Of a stretch of 64,000 nt of DNA, positions 24,518-32,980 are shown in pieces. Origin of the DNA: Allonocardiopsis opalescens. Lineage in GTDB: Bacteria; Actinomycetota; Actinomycetes; Streptosporangiales; Streptosporangiaceae. Location: assembly GCF_003002095.1 (NCBI RefSeq), contig NZ_PVZC01000005.1, positions 1 to 64,000 of the forward strand, given 5' to 3'. The translations under genes were made by a program, and so were the position numbers. The notes under the pieces were generated by a model. The model was not told the DNA's origin. It did no database searches and saw only the letters and a list, made by a program, of their open reading frames with translations. Each line of letters begins with the position of its first letter. The first letter of the stretch is position 1.

Positions 24518-25100
24518 GGAGCGCGCCGAGGAGCACACCGCCGACGGGCGCAGGCAGCGCGGCCTGCGCCGCCGCGCCCAGATCATCGAGGCGACGCTGA
24601 CGGTCGTACGCCGCGACGGAGCCGCGGGCGTCACGCACCGCACCGTCGCCAAGGAGGCGGGCATCCCCGCAAGCCTCACGCTCTACTACTTCGCCACCCT
24701 GGACGACCTGCTCGTCGCGGCCCTCACCAGCGTGGCGGACGCGTACACGCACCGGATCCGCCAGATCATCGACGCCGGCGACGACAAGCTGCGCGGGCTC
24801 GCCGTGCTGCTCGCCGAGTCGGCCGGGCCGGGGCGCGAACGCGCGCTGGCCGAACGCGAGCTGTCGACCCTGGCCGCCCGCCGCCCGGCGCTGCGCCCGG
24901 TGGCCCGGCGCTGGCGCGACAACGTCGCGGAACTCGGCCGCACCCTGAGCGACGACCCCGACGCGGTCGAGTCCTTCGTCGCCCTGTGCGACGGCCTGTG
25001 CGCGGCGATCCTCCTGGACGGCGGTCCGGCCGACCCCGACCACATCCGCACGCTGCTCGGCAAGGCCCTGGCGCGGACCCCCGCGCGGGGTCAGACGTAG
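24507..25100 (+). CDS. TetR-family regulator coupled to the DHA2 exporter
   Basis: A 197-residue TetR protein. N-terminal HTH: RRRAQIIEATLTVVRRDGAAGVTHRTVAKEAGIPASLTLYYFATLDDLLVAAL (about residues 15-67), then a C-terminal ligand domain. It overlaps the MFS gene by 11 bp with GGAGGGGCG as ribosome site, an arrangement that keeps repressor and pump levels linked. It probably represses the operon at the AT-rich dyad before the MFS gene and is released by the pump's substrates. It converges on the next TetR gene with a 10-bp overlap. Confidence 0.9.
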   Translation: MAIEERAEEHTADGRRQRGLRRRAQIIEATLTVVRRDGAAGVTHRTVAKEAGIPASLTLYYFATLDDLLVAALTSVADAYTHRIRQIIDAGDDKLRGLAVLLAESAGPGRERALAERELSTLAARRPALRPVARRWRDNVAELGRTLSDDPDAVESFVALCDGLCAAILLDGGPADPDHIRTLLGKALARTPARGQT

Positions 25101-25708
25101 CGGACCGGCCGCACCGCCGCCATCACCGCGTCGAGCTGTTCGGCCAGGTCGGCCGGGTGCGACGAGCCGGCGGCACAGGACAGGGCCGCCTGGAGGCAGG
25201 CGAAGGCGGAGCCGACGACGGCGCGCAGGACGGGTTCGTCGGGGGTCTCGCCGCGCTCGGCGGCGCGGGCCAGCAGGGCGTCGACCAGCCGCTGCTGCAT
25301 GTGGTCGACCTTGTGCAGGTAGGCCGCCAGCAGGGTGGGGCTGGCTCCGGCGGTCTGGTGGATCGCGGCGATCCGGTTGCGGTGGCCGGCGTCGGCGCTC
25401 TGCTCGACCACGACGTCGAACACGCGCCGCAGGGAGTCCCACTCCGACTCCATCAGCGGCCGGCCGGCCAGGCGGGCGACGAAGTCGTCGCTGCGCCGCT
25501 CGAAGCCGTCGAGCGCGGCGTCCTCCTTGGAGGCGAAGTAGCGGAAGAAGGTCCGCTGCGACATGCCGACGGCCTTGGCAATGTCGTCCACGGTGGTGGC
25601 CTCGAAGCCCTTGGCGGCGAACAGCCGCTCCGCCACCTCGGCGATCTTGGACCGCACGGCACGGCGGGACAGCTCACGCAGCTCGCTGGTGCCGGACATG
25701 TCACACAT
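25091..25708 (-). CDS. TetR-family regulator, divergent from the second MFS exporter
   Basis: A 205-residue TetR protein: HTH IAEVAERLFAAKGFEATTVDDIAKAVGMSQRTFFRYFASKEDAAL (about residues 21-65) and a helical ligand-binding C-terminus. Two in-frame starts, ATG 25708 and ATG 25699, are close together; neither has a clear ribosome site, so the start is uncertain by three codons. It is divergent from the MFS exporter at 25880, with TGACA/TGTCA half-sites between them. It likely represses the exporter and itself. Confidence 0.9.
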   Translation of the reverse strand: MCDMSGTSELRELSRRAVRSKIAEVAERLFAAKGFEATTVDDIAKAVGMSQRTFFRYFASKEDAALDGFERRSDDFVARLAGRPLMESEWDSLRRVFDVVVEQSADAGHRNRIAAIHQTAGASPTLLAAYLHKVDHMQQRLVDALLARAAERGETPDEPVLRAVVGSAFACLQAALSCAAGSSHPADLAEQLDAVMAAVRPVRYV

Positions 25709-25736
25709 GCTAGCAACTGACTTGAATGGCAGGCGC

Positions 25737-25760
25737 TGACATTGATCGCGTACTGTGTCA
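25737..25760. promoter_or_regulatory. Candidate TetR operator between tetR and the second MFS exporter
   Basis: Half-sites TGACA (25737-25741) and TGTCA (25756-25760) with a 14-bp spacing, in the 171-bp divergent gap. The arms are short, so this is tentative. Confidence 0.35.
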
Positions 25761-25879
25761 CTCGTGTCGAGCACTGTCGCCGCCACGGTGCGCAGCACCG
25801 CATCCGGCCTGGCCTCGGGGACCGCACACACCCCGCCCGCTCCGTCGCACACCGCATGTTCCGCTGAGAAAGGCACCGC

Positions 25880-27370
25880 ATGACCGCCGACGTGGGCAGC
25901 GCGCCCCGATCCACGCCCGAACCGGAGCCGGTACCGGCTCCCGACGGGCCGATGCCGCGGCAGATCAAGGTCGTCCTCGCCCTGCTGCTGGTGGCGTCCT
26001 TCGTCGTCATCCTCAACGAGACGATCATGGGCGTCGCCCTGCCGAGCCTGATGACCGAGCTGGGCATCTCGGCCGCCTCCGCGCAGTGGCTGACCACCGC
26101 GTTCCTGCTCACGATGGCGGTCGTCATCCCGATGACCGGCCTGATCCTCCAGCGCTTCACCACCCGCACGGTGTTCATCGCCGCGATGTCGCTGTTCACC
26201 GCCGGAACCCTGCTGGCCGCCGCCGCGCCCGGCTTCGGCCTCCTCGTCGTCGCCCGGGTCGTCCAGGCCAGCGGCACCGCCGTGATGCTGCCGCTGCTGA
26301 CGACCACCGTGCTGACCTTCGTGCCCGCCTCGCGGCGCGGTCGGACCATGGGCCTGATCACGATCGTCATCGCGGTCGCGCCGGCCATCGGCCCCACCTT
26401 CTCCGGGCTGATCCTGTCCGCCCTCAGCTGGCGGTGGCTCTTCCTGATCGTGCTGCCGATCGCGGCCCTGAGCCTCGTCACCGGGTCCGTGCTGGTCAAG
26501 AACGTCACCACGCCCCGGCCGGTCCGCTTCGACGTGCCGTCCATCCTGCTGTCGGCCACCGCCTTCGGCGGCCTGATCTACGGGCTCAGCAGTATCGGCG
26601 AGGCCACCCAGGGCCACACCCCGGTCCCGCCGGCCGTGCCGATCGTCGTCGGCGCCGCCGCGCTGGTGGTCTTCGTGCTGCGGCAGCTGCGCCTCCAGCG
26701 GCGCGACGCCGCCCTGCTCGACCTGCGCCCGTTCCGGTCCCGGCCCTTCGTCCTCGGCATCATCGTGCTGCTGATCTCCATGGGCGCGCTCTTCGGCACC
26801 TTGATCCTGCTGCCGATCTACCTCCAGGACGTGCTCGGGCTGACCACCCTGGAGACCGGCCTGCTGCTGCTCCCCGGCGGCGCCACCATGGGGCTGATGG
26901 CACCGCTGGTGGGCCGGGCCTTCGACCGCGTCGGCCCGCGCCCGCTCGTCATCCCGGGCACCTTCGTGGTCACCGGCGCGCTCGCGCTGATGACGCTGCT
27001 GGACGAGTCCTCCCCCGTGCCGCTGGTGCTGGCGCTGCACGTGTCGCTGACCGTCGGCCTCAGCTTCGTCATGACCCCGCTGATGACCTCGGCGCTCGGG
27101 TCGCTCGGCACCTCCCTGTACTCCCACGGCAGCGCGATCATGAGCACCCTCCAGCAGCTCGCCGGGGCGGCCGGCACGGCGCTGTTCATCACGATCATGA
27201 CCACCGGCACCGTCGAGCACACCGCGGCGGGCCTGGACGAGGTGGCGGCGCAGGCGGCCGGCATCCACTCGGCCTTCCTGTGCGGCGCCGCGCTCGCCGT
27301 CGTGGCCGCTCTGACGTCCTTGCTGGTCAGGCGGCCGCCCACCACCCCTGAGCAGCTGCCGGCGCACTGA
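25880..27370 (+). CDS. DHA2-family (LmrA/EmrB-like) multidrug MFS exporter
   Basis: A 496-residue MFS protein with a soluble proline/glutamate-rich N-terminus (about 25 residues) then 14-segment topology. TM1 reads VVLALLLVASFVVILNETIMGVALPSLM with the N-E-T pattern of lincomycin-resistance (LmrA/LmrB) exporters. QWLTTAFLLTMAVVIPMTGLI follows, and motif C-like VIAVAPAIGPTFSGLI is in TM5. The ATG at 25880 follows AGAAAGGC. The divergent TetR gene should control it. The likely role is proton-driven efflux of lincosamide-like or other drugs. It is clearly a different subfamily from the exporter at 22961, so this is not a simple duplication. Confidence 0.92.
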   Translation: MTADVGSAPRSTPEPEPVPAPDGPMPRQIKVVLALLLVASFVVILNETIMGVALPSLMTELGISAASAQWLTTAFLLTMAVVIPMTGLILQRFTTRTVFIAAMSLFTAGTLLAAAAPGFGLLVVARVVQASGTAVMLPLLTTTVLTFVPASRRGRTMGLITIVIAVAPAIGPTFSGLILSALSWRWLFLIVLPIAALSLVTGSVLVKNVTTPRPVRFDVPSILLSATAFGGLIYGLSSIGEATQGHTPVPPAVPIVVGAAALVVFVLRQLRLQRRDAALLDLRPFRSRPFVLGIIVLLISMGALFGTLILLPIYLQDVLGLTTLETGLLLLPGGATMGLMAPLVGRAFDRVGPRPLVIPGTFVVTGALALMTLLDESSPVPLVLALHVSLTVGLSFVMTPLMTSALGSLGTSLYSHGSAIMSTLQQLAGAAGTALFITIMTTGTVEHTAAGLDEVAAQAAGIHSAFLCGAALAVVAALTSLLVRRPPTTPEQLPAH

Positions 27371-27382
27371 CCGCGGCGCCGG

Positions 27383-27934
27383 CTAGCGGCGTCCGCCCCG
27401 GTGCCAGCGCCGCGCGGTGAGCGCGGCGGGTCCGGCCGCCATCCCGTCGGCGAGCGGCCGCACGACGCGCAGCGCCTCGTCCGGGGCGGCCCGCACGACG
27501 GCGACGATCCCCGTCGTGCGGGCCCCCTCGTCGTCGACGAGCACGCCCAGGTAGCCCACGCGGCCGTCCGTGCCGTCACCCGCCGCCATGTCGGCGGCGC
27601 GGGGCCCGGGCGGCCACTCGCCCGTCACCAGCGCCAGCGGCCCCTCGGCCGGGCCGCGGTCGAGCAGGACGCTCGTCCGGACGGCCGTGAACCGCCGGTA
27701 CAGGCCCGCCCGCCAGTACGGCTCCTCGGTGGCGAAGCGCTCCGCGTCGGCGCGCTCGTCCAGGTCGATTACGTGGACGCTCCCGGTGTGCTCCTCCCCG
27801 TCGTCGGACAGGGTGGGACCGCGCAGGATCAGCCGATCGGCGAACCGGTCCATATAGGCCCAGTGCGCCTCGGCCAGGTCCAGCAGTTCACTCCCGGCCC
27901 CCGGCCTGTCCTGCGCGTACACGTAGAAGGGCAT
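27383..27934 (-). CDS. YciI-family protein
   Basis: A 183-residue protein with an N-terminal YCII domain (about residues 1-95): MPFYVYAQDRPGAGSELLDLAEAHWAYMDRFADRLILRGPTL, then the conserved His/Asp pattern SVHVIDLDERADAERFATEEPYWRAGLYRRFTAV. The extra about 85 C-terminal residues are not typical of minimal YciI (about 95 residues) and do not match anything I recognise. YciI folds resemble ferredoxin-like dimers and are sometimes linked to sigma-factor or halogenated-aromatic genes; the reaction is unknown. Convergent with the MFS exporter, with 12 bp between stops. Confidence 0.8.
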   Translation of the reverse strand: MPFYVYAQDRPGAGSELLDLAEAHWAYMDRFADRLILRGPTLSDDGEEHTGSVHVIDLDERADAERFATEEPYWRAGLYRRFTAVRTSVLLDRGPAEGPLALVTGEWPPGPRAADMAAGDGTDGRVGYLGVLVDDEGARTTGIVAVVRAAPDEALRVVRPLADGMAAGPAALTARRWHRGGRR

Positions 27935-28000
27935 GCGGCGAACATACCGAAGCGCGCCCGGGGCGGGCGCCGTCGGACCGGGCCGGCGGGCGACCGGCCC

Positions 28001-28975
28001 TCAGGGCCCGTCGAACCACCGTGCCGCCATCAGGGCCAGCTGGGTGCGGTTCTCGCGGTCGAATCTGCGCATGAGGCGGGACACGTACTGCTTGACGGTC
28101 GCCTCGCTCAGGTAGAGGCTGCGGCCGATGGCCGCGTTGGAGGCGCCGGTGGCCACGAGGCGCAGGATCTCGCGCTCGCGGTCGGGCAGCTCCGGCATGG
28201 GGGGTGCGGGCGGTGCGGCGGCCGGTTGGGCGGCCGGGGTGTGCAGTTCGATCCGTGCCACGGAGTGCCGGCCGGCGCTCTCGCCGGTGAGGGCGCGGCG
28301 GGCGATGTCGCGCAGGTCGGCCGCTGCCCGGCGCGCGGAGGTGTCGCCGGTCGAGGCGACGAGTTCGTCGGTGCGCAGGGCGACGAGGGCCAGCGCCCTC
28401 CTGGCGGCGTCGAGCGTCCCGGCGGCGTCCGGCGCGTCGGCGACCTCCACTGACAGCTCGGGGCGGCGGACGCGGTCGTCGCGGGCGTCGCGCAGCTGGA
28501 ACATGAGGGCGAAGATGACACCGGCCAGGAAGGGCACGCTCGCGGCCAGGATGGTGGTCGCCACGGGCACTCCCGCGCGGACGCCCACCGCCACGACGCC
28601 GGCCGAGCCGAGCGCCAGGGCCGCGCTGCCCGCGGTGATCGCCAGCCAGTCGGTGGCGTGCCGGTACAGGTTCAGCGCGCCCATCGCCACCGCCAGGGCG
28701 AGCCAGGGGACGGCGCCGCTGTGGACGAGTTCGGCGATCCGCGCGTCCAGCAGGGTGGAGCCCAGCATCACCACCGCGATGGCGCCCGCCCACAGCACGG
28801 GGGCGCGCGGCGCCCGCGCGCCGAGCGCGGTGACGGCGAGCTGCGCGAGGGTCATCGCCGCGATGGCCGGCGCGGCCGGGCGGATCGCGATGATGCCGAT
28901 CACCGCGCCCAGGAGCGCGGCGGTGACGAGTCCGATGACCGGCCCGGCCGCCTCGCGGTCGATGTGCAGCCTCAC
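28001..28975 (-). CDS. Membrane-anchored LuxR-type transcriptional regulator
   Basis: A 324-residue one-component regulator. The N-terminal 160 residues hold several hydrophobic segments (for example VIGLVTAALLGAVIGIIAI, LWAGAIAVVMLGSTLL and ASVPFLAGVIFALMFQ). A helical linker follows, similar to the sensor-kinase dimerisation region (RRALALVALRTDELVA). The C-terminal LuxR HTH at about residues 258-315 reads LPDREREILRLVATGASNAAIGRSLYLSEATVKQYVSRLMRRF. No receiver domain is present, so membrane sensing and DNA binding are in one chain. The GTG at 28975 follows AGGAGG. It is the second gene of a two-gene operon with the small protein at 29011, which may be its partner. Confidence 0.85.
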   Translation of the reverse strand: MRLHIDREAAGPVIGLVTAALLGAVIGIIAIRPAAPAIAAMTLAQLAVTALGARAPRAPVLWAGAIAVVMLGSTLLDARIAELVHSGAVPWLALAVAMGALNLYRHATDWLAITAGSAALALGSAGVVAVGVRAGVPVATTILAASVPFLAGVIFALMFQLRDARDDRVRRPELSVEVADAPDAAGTLDAARRALALVALRTDELVASTGDTSARRAAADLRDIARRALTGESAGRHSVARIELHTPAAQPAAAPPAPPMPELPDREREILRLVATGASNAAIGRSLYLSEATVKQYVSRLMRRFDRENRTQLALMAARWFDGP

Positions 28976-29010
28976 AAGTGTCGCCTCCTCGGCGGGTCGT
29001 TCCTTCGCGT

Positions 29011-29352
29011 TCAGTCCAGGCCGGCGGCGGCCAGGTCCTCCTTGACCGCCTTGACCATCCTCCGGAAGCGCATGGACAGCCAGATGTAGAAGATCGGTCC
29101 GCCGTTGGCGGTGTAAGCGGCTCCCAGGGTCTCCTGCGTCAGCAGCAGGCGGTGCTTCGCGGGATCGACGCGGACCGCCACCCGCAGCCGCTGGGAGACC
29201 GCGACATTGTTGATCGGCCGGCCGCCCTCACTGGCGACCGCGCGCAGCGGGTCCGTCTCCTTCCACAGGTAGTCGCGGCTCTCGAAGGTCTCGCGGACCC
29301 TCGCCAGCACCTGCTCGCCCGGCACGTCGGCGCCCAGTCCGATGCTCGCCAT
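29011..29352 (-). CDS. Conserved-looking hypothetical protein, 113 residues
   Basis: Not recognised. It is soluble and mixed alpha/beta in character: VLARVRETFESRDYLWKETDPL at the start, a strand-like LRVAVRVDPAKHRLLLTQETLG in the middle, then a short hydrophobic/aromatic stretch GGPIFYIWLSMRFRRMVKAVKEDL that could lie on a membrane surface. GGGAG precedes the ATG at 29352. It is 35 bp upstream of the membrane LuxR gene on the same strand, so the two are probably co-transcribed, and it is a candidate ligand-binding or modulatory partner. That role is inference only. Confidence 0.65.
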   Translation of the reverse strand: MASIGLGADVPGEQVLARVRETFESRDYLWKETDPLRAVASEGGRPINNVAVSQRLRVAVRVDPAKHRLLLTQETLGAAYTANGGPIFYIWLSMRFRRMVKAVKEDLAAAGLD

Positions 29353-29554
29353 CTACGGCTCCCTTCCCTGGTCCTCGTCGTCACTTGGCCGGTCGCCGGC
29401 TCCGGCTCGAGCGCACCAGGGCGCGGGTGGCCGCCGCTAGGCACTTTCGTCTGCGGCGGCGTCACGAAGGGAGGTCTCCGCCGCCGGACGCCGCGGGCGG
29501 GCCCGCCGTGCTTGAATGCGAGTCCGCGGCGGACGGCATCACGCTGGAGGAGAC

Positions 29555-30490
29555 ATGTCGGTGCTCGGCAGGCCCCGGGTGGCCGCCGCCGTGGCGCGGG
29601 CCATGCAGGGCCTGGCCGCGCTCTCAGCCCGCGGGGCCGCTCGGCGCGGCGCGGCCAGGTTCCCCGAGTTCCCGGGCGACACCAGTGAGCTGGTAATCCC
29701 CACGTCGGTGGCGCCCGCGCCGGCGGTCGTCTACCGGCCGGGCGGTGGGGAGCCGCGTCCGCCGGTCCACGTCAACTTCCACGGCGGCGGCTTCGTCCTG
29801 CCGGGAGTGTGGCTGGACGACCCGCTGTGCCGGTACCTGGCGGCCGAGGCGGGTGCCGTCGTGGTGAACGTCGACTACGCCCTCGCGCCGCGGCACCGCT
29901 TCCCCGCGCCGTGCCGCCAGGTCTTCGAGGTGGTGCAGTGGGTCGCCGGGCACGGCGCCGAACACGGATGGGACGGCGGACGGCTCACGGTCGGCGGCCA
30001 GAGCGCGGGCGGCGCGCTCGCCGCGGCGGTGGCCCGCCAGGCGCTGGAGCGGGGTGGGCCGGCGATCGCCGTGCAGGTGCTGAACTATCCGCCGCTCGAC
30101 CTGGTGACACCGCCCGGCGAGAAGTCCGCGGCCATCGCCAGGCCGATGCTGCGCCCCTGGATGGGCGAGGTCTTCGACGCCTCCTACGTGCCTGACCCGG
30201 CCGTGCGGGCCGACCGCCTGGTCTCCCCGGCCGGCCCGGCCGACACCGCGGACCTCGGCGGGATCGCGCCGGCCCTGGTCATCACGCCCGAGTACGACCG
30301 GCTGCGCGCCGAAGGCGTGCGCTACGCCGAGCGGCTGCGCCGGGCGGGGGCGCTGCTGGAGCACCGCGAGGTGCCGCGGGCCGACCACGCCTACGATCTG
30401 AGCGATGCCCGCGCGGCCCGCGAGGTCTACGCGCTGATCGCCGCCCATCTCAGGCGGGCGTTCCGCGACGGGCGGGAGGAGGGGGCATGA
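29555..30490 (+). CDS. HSL-family alpha/beta esterase
   Basis: A 311-residue hormone-sensitive-lipase-type carboxylesterase. The oxyanion motif HGGGFVLPG lies at about residues 76-84, the nucleophile elbow GQSAGGALAAA at about 148-158, the acid in VITPEYDRLRAEG and the His in ADHAYDLSDAR near the C-terminus complete the triad. HSL esterases cleave short-chain esters. The ATG at 29555 follows GGAGGAG; an in-frame upstream ATG lacks support. It overlaps the DUF218 gene by ATGA, forming an operon. The 202-bp gap to the divergent small protein holds the promoters. Confidence 0.9.
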   Translation: MSVLGRPRVAAAVARAMQGLAALSARGAARRGAARFPEFPGDTSELVIPTSVAPAPAVVYRPGGGEPRPPVHVNFHGGGFVLPGVWLDDPLCRYLAAEAGAVVVNVDYALAPRHRFPAPCRQVFEVVQWVAGHGAEHGWDGGRLTVGGQSAGGALAAAVARQALERGGPAIAVQVLNYPPLDLVTPPGEKSAAIARPMLRPWMGEVFDASYVPDPAVRADRLVSPAGPADTADLGGIAPALVITPEYDRLRAEGVRYAERLRRAGALLEHREVPRADHAYDLSDARAAREVYALIAAHLRRAFRDGREEGA

Positions 30491-31077
30491 GTCCGGCGCG
30501 CAGGCGGCTGCTCTTCGCGGCGGCGGCCGCCGCCGGTGCCGTGCTGCTGTGGGGCGAATGGGCGAACCGGCGGGCCTCGCGGCAGGAGTACCCCGCCGCG
30601 GCGGCGGCCGGGTGCGGCGCGGAGGCGATCGTCGTGCTCGGCTTCCCCAGCGGCCGCGGCGACCGGCCGGGTCTCGTGCAGCGCTACCGGGTGAGGATCG
30701 CGGTGCGCTCGCGCGATCCGCGGGCGGAGCGCAGCGTGCTGGTGTTCACCGGCCGCAGCCCCGGCCGGCCGAGCACGCGCCGCTCCGAGGCGGCCGTGAT
30801 GGCCGAGTACGCGGTCGGCGTCCTCGGGGTCGATCCGGCGGATGTGGTCCTGGAGGAGCAGGCCACCACCACCTGGGAGAACATCCGCTACTCGCTGCCG
30901 CTGATCGAGTCCTTCCCGGTCGTGAAGATCGCCTCCAACACCTTCCACGCCCGCAAGGGGCGGCGCTACCTGCGCGAGCAGGCGCCCGCCGTGGCGGCCC
31001 GGCTCCGTCCCACCCGGGACCACCGCTTCGGGGAGCTGCTGGCGGTCAAGCCGCTGCTCGCCGTGCTCCGCCGCTGA
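30487..31077 (+). CDS. DUF218 / YdcF-family membrane-anchored protein
   Basis: A 196-residue protein with an N-terminal membrane anchor (RRRLLFAAAAAAGAVLLWGEW, about residues 5-25) and a DUF218 (SanA/ElyC/YdcF) domain. Features: AIVVLGFPSGRG at about 47-58, VLVFTGRSPGRPSTRRSEAAVMAEYA in the middle, and VVLEEQATTTWENIRYSLPLI, the conserved E-x-x-A-x-x-T-x-x-N signature. Family members are implicated in envelope biogenesis and vancomycin sensitivity in E. coli; YdcF binds SAM. Translationally coupled (ATGA) to the esterase; a joint envelope-related role is possible but unproven. Confidence 0.85.
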   Translation: MSPARRRLLFAAAAAAGAVLLWGEWANRRASRQEYPAAAAAGCGAEAIVVLGFPSGRGDRPGLVQRYRVRIAVRSRDPRAERSVLVFTGRSPGRPSTRRSEAAVMAEYAVGVLGVDPADVVLEEQATTTWENIRYSLPLIESFPVVKIASNTFHARKGRRYLREQAPAVAARLRPTRDHRFGELLAVKPLLAVLRR

Positions 31078-31119
31078 GCCGCTTGACCTTGTGGCTGCTG
31101 CAGGCCCGACCATGGACCC

Positions 31120-31962
31120 ATGTTGCTCATCAGCGAGTTCAGTGAAATGTGTCATCTGTCGCCGCAGACGCTGCGGTTCTACCACTCCGAAGGGCTGCTC
31201 GTCCCGGCCGAGGTCAACGAGCAGACCGGCTACCGCTCCTACCGCTTCGACCAGGTCGAGCAGGCCATGCTGATCACCGTCCTGCGCGCCACCGGCATGA
31301 GCGTCAAGCTCGTCCGGCGCGCCCTGGACGAGCCCGACACCGCGGCCGGACTGCTGGCGCAGCACGAGGAGGAGATACAGCGCCGGCGGCGGGCCCAGGA
31401 CGAAGCGCTCAGCGATGCCCGCGAGTTCCTCGGCTCCTGGCCCGAGGTGCGCCGGCGCCGCACGCCCGCGGCCACCGTGGTATCGAAGCTCGTGCCCGGC
31501 CTGTCGGCCGGCCGCACCCAGTACGACTGGGCCGAGGTCGACGCCGCCGTCACCGCCACGGTCAAGGAGCTCGTCGCCACCGTGGAATCGTGCGGAGCCA
31601 CGGTCGCGGGAACGCCCTGGCGCACCTGGGCCATGGAGACCACCGAGCAGAAGCGCCGCAGCCTCACCATGGAAGGGCCGCACTGGCTGGTGAAGCTCCC
31701 CGTGGTAGCCGACGACAGGGCCGCGGCCGCCCTGCCCGCCGAGGTCGAACTGCAGACCTTCGAAGCCCGCGAGGAACTGTCGATCTTCATTCCGGGCAGA
31801 AGCTCGATGGCCAAGTACGGCACCGCGCTGTCCCGCCTCATCACCCACCCGCTCGACTCGGCCTACGTCGACATCGTCGCTATGCGCCATCTCCTGCACG
31901 AGGACGGCATCGAGTCCGCCGCGCAGATCCATCCGCTCGACGACTCCGGCCCCACCGAATGA
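31120..31962 (+). CDS. MerR-family regulator with C-terminal effector-binding domain
   Basis: A 280-residue BmrR-like regulator. The N-terminal MerR HTH (MLLISEFSEMCHLSPQTLRFYHSEGLLVPAEVNEQTGYRSY, residues 1-41) is followed by a helical linker to about residue 105. The C-terminal GyrI-like domain contains a WAEVDAAVTATVKELVATVESCG helix and the end region of about 250-270. Such proteins bind bulky drugs and activate exporters. No ribosome site precedes the ATG; TTGACC at 31083-31088 and a -10-like GACCAT at 31108-31113, 7 bases before the ATG, suggest a leaderless transcript with a long MerR-type spacer. Its target gene is not obvious nearby. Confidence 0.85.
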   Translation: MLLISEFSEMCHLSPQTLRFYHSEGLLVPAEVNEQTGYRSYRFDQVEQAMLITVLRATGMSVKLVRRALDEPDTAAGLLAQHEEEIQRRRRAQDEALSDAREFLGSWPEVRRRRTPAATVVSKLVPGLSAGRTQYDWAEVDAAVTATVKELVATVESCGATVAGTPWRTWAMETTEQKRRSLTMEGPHWLVKLPVVADDRAAAALPAEVELQTFEAREELSIFIPGRSSMAKYGTALSRLITHPLDSAYVDIVAMRHLLHEDGIESAAQIHPLDDSGPTE

Positions 31963-32053
31963 CCGCGCGGGCCGCGGTCCCCCGCCCTCCGGGCCGCCCG
32001 CCACCGGCCGGCGCGGATCGGTACCGCGGGCGGGCGTGCGTGTGGAGACGGGC

Positions 32054-32084
32054 GCGGCTCCCGCGAAGCCGCCGCGGGAGCCGC
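32054..32084. terminator. Bidirectional terminator
   Basis: Perfect 12-bp stem GCGGCTCCCGCG/CGCGGGAGCCGC with a 7-base loop, between the convergent merR and GH12 genes. Confidence 0.7.
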
Positions 32085-32107
32085 CATCCGGTCGGGCCCT
32101 CGGCCGC

Positions 32108-32953
32108 TCAGCCGATGGTGGTGCGGTAGGCCGAGGTCTCCAGCGCGCCCTGGCCGGTGAAGACCTCCGTGCCCGCCTGCACGCTGGTCAGGTACTTGCG
32201 GGGGTCGAGTTCACCGCGCTGCACCAAGAACCGGGTGAAGGCGCTCAGGTCGAGGTCGACGGACTGCGTATTGCCCCGGCGGACGAAGGAGTACACGTTC
32301 CAGCCGATATTGCCCTCGTAGAGGTCCCACTGGGCGCCCTCGACGGTGAAGGTGCCCACCCGCTGGCCGAGCGGCCCGGCTCCGCCGGAGGTGTAGAGCC
32401 AGATCATGATCTCGTCGGTGGGGTTGTGCTCCCAGGTCGGGTCCGGCCGGTCGTGCAGCCACAGGTCATAGGCGACGTTCATCGTGCCCGGGTTGCTCGG
32501 CTGGACGGAGAAGTCCCAGCTGGAGGGCACGGCGCGGCCGGCGGAGAGCTGCACGGGCAGACCCGTGCCGCTGTTGCGCCAGCCCCAGTGCCAGCCGAGG
32601 ACGGCGCTGGAGAAGGACTTCACGCTGGACTGTCCGCCGGACCACTGCCAGTTCGTGCGCCAGCCGATGGTGTCGCCGCTGGTGTAGAGGTCCTGGATGC
32701 ACTGGCTGCCGGTGCCGCTGTCCTGGCCCCACAGATTGTTGTTGATCCAGTACCTGCCCTGGTCGATGGCGGCGAAGGGCTCGCAGCTGGTCTGCTGCGC
32801 GCTCACCTCGGCGGCCGCCTCGCCCGCGCCGGCGAGGCCGGTCGCGCCGGTGAGGGCGAGCACGGCGGCCGCCGCGACGGCGCCCGCACCCATCCGGTGC
32901 GTCCACCGCCGGCGGGCAGGTCGGACGGTGGAGCGCATAGTCCGCTCGGTCAT
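32108..32953 (-). CDS. Secreted GH12 endo-beta-1,4-glucanase
   Basis: A 281-residue secreted glycoside hydrolase family 12 enzyme (cellulase or xyloglucanase). A signal peptide covers about residues 1-48 (a long basic n-region with RR and an alanine-rich core). GH12 landmarks are YWINNNLWGQDSGTGSQC, VAYDLWLHDRP, the catalytic nucleophile Glu in DEIMIWLY (about 183-190), and the general acid/base Glu in VQAGTEVFTGQG (about 260-271). No carbohydrate-binding module is attached. GAGGAG precedes the ATG at 32953. A near-perfect AGCGCT-centred operator lies upstream, so sugar-responsive LacI-family repression is likely. Confidence 0.93.
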   Translation of the reverse strand: MTERTMRSTVRPARRRWTHRMGAGAVAAAAVLALTGATGLAGAGEAAAEVSAQQTSCEPFAAIDQGRYWINNNLWGQDSGTGSQCIQDLYTSGDTIGWRTNWQWSGGQSSVKSFSSAVLGWHWGWRNSGTGLPVQLSAGRAVPSSWDFSVQPSNPGTMNVAYDLWLHDRPDPTWEHNPTDEIMIWLYTSGGAGPLGQRVGTFTVEGAQWDLYEGNIGWNVYSFVRRGNTQSVDLDLSAFTRFLVQRGELDPRKYLTSVQAGTEVFTGQGALETSAYRTTIG

Positions 32954-32980
32954 GGGACTCTCCTCAGTTCAAGGGATCAA

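Noticed and set aside
25709-27367. Long minus-strand extension joined to the TetR gene at 25091
   Set aside because: It runs antisense through the MFS exporter; TetR homology begins only at MCDMSGTSEL (25708).
29353-29554. TTCGT/ACGAA arms in the gap before the HSL esterase
   Set aside because: Arms of only five bases in a GC-rich context; too weak to call an operator.
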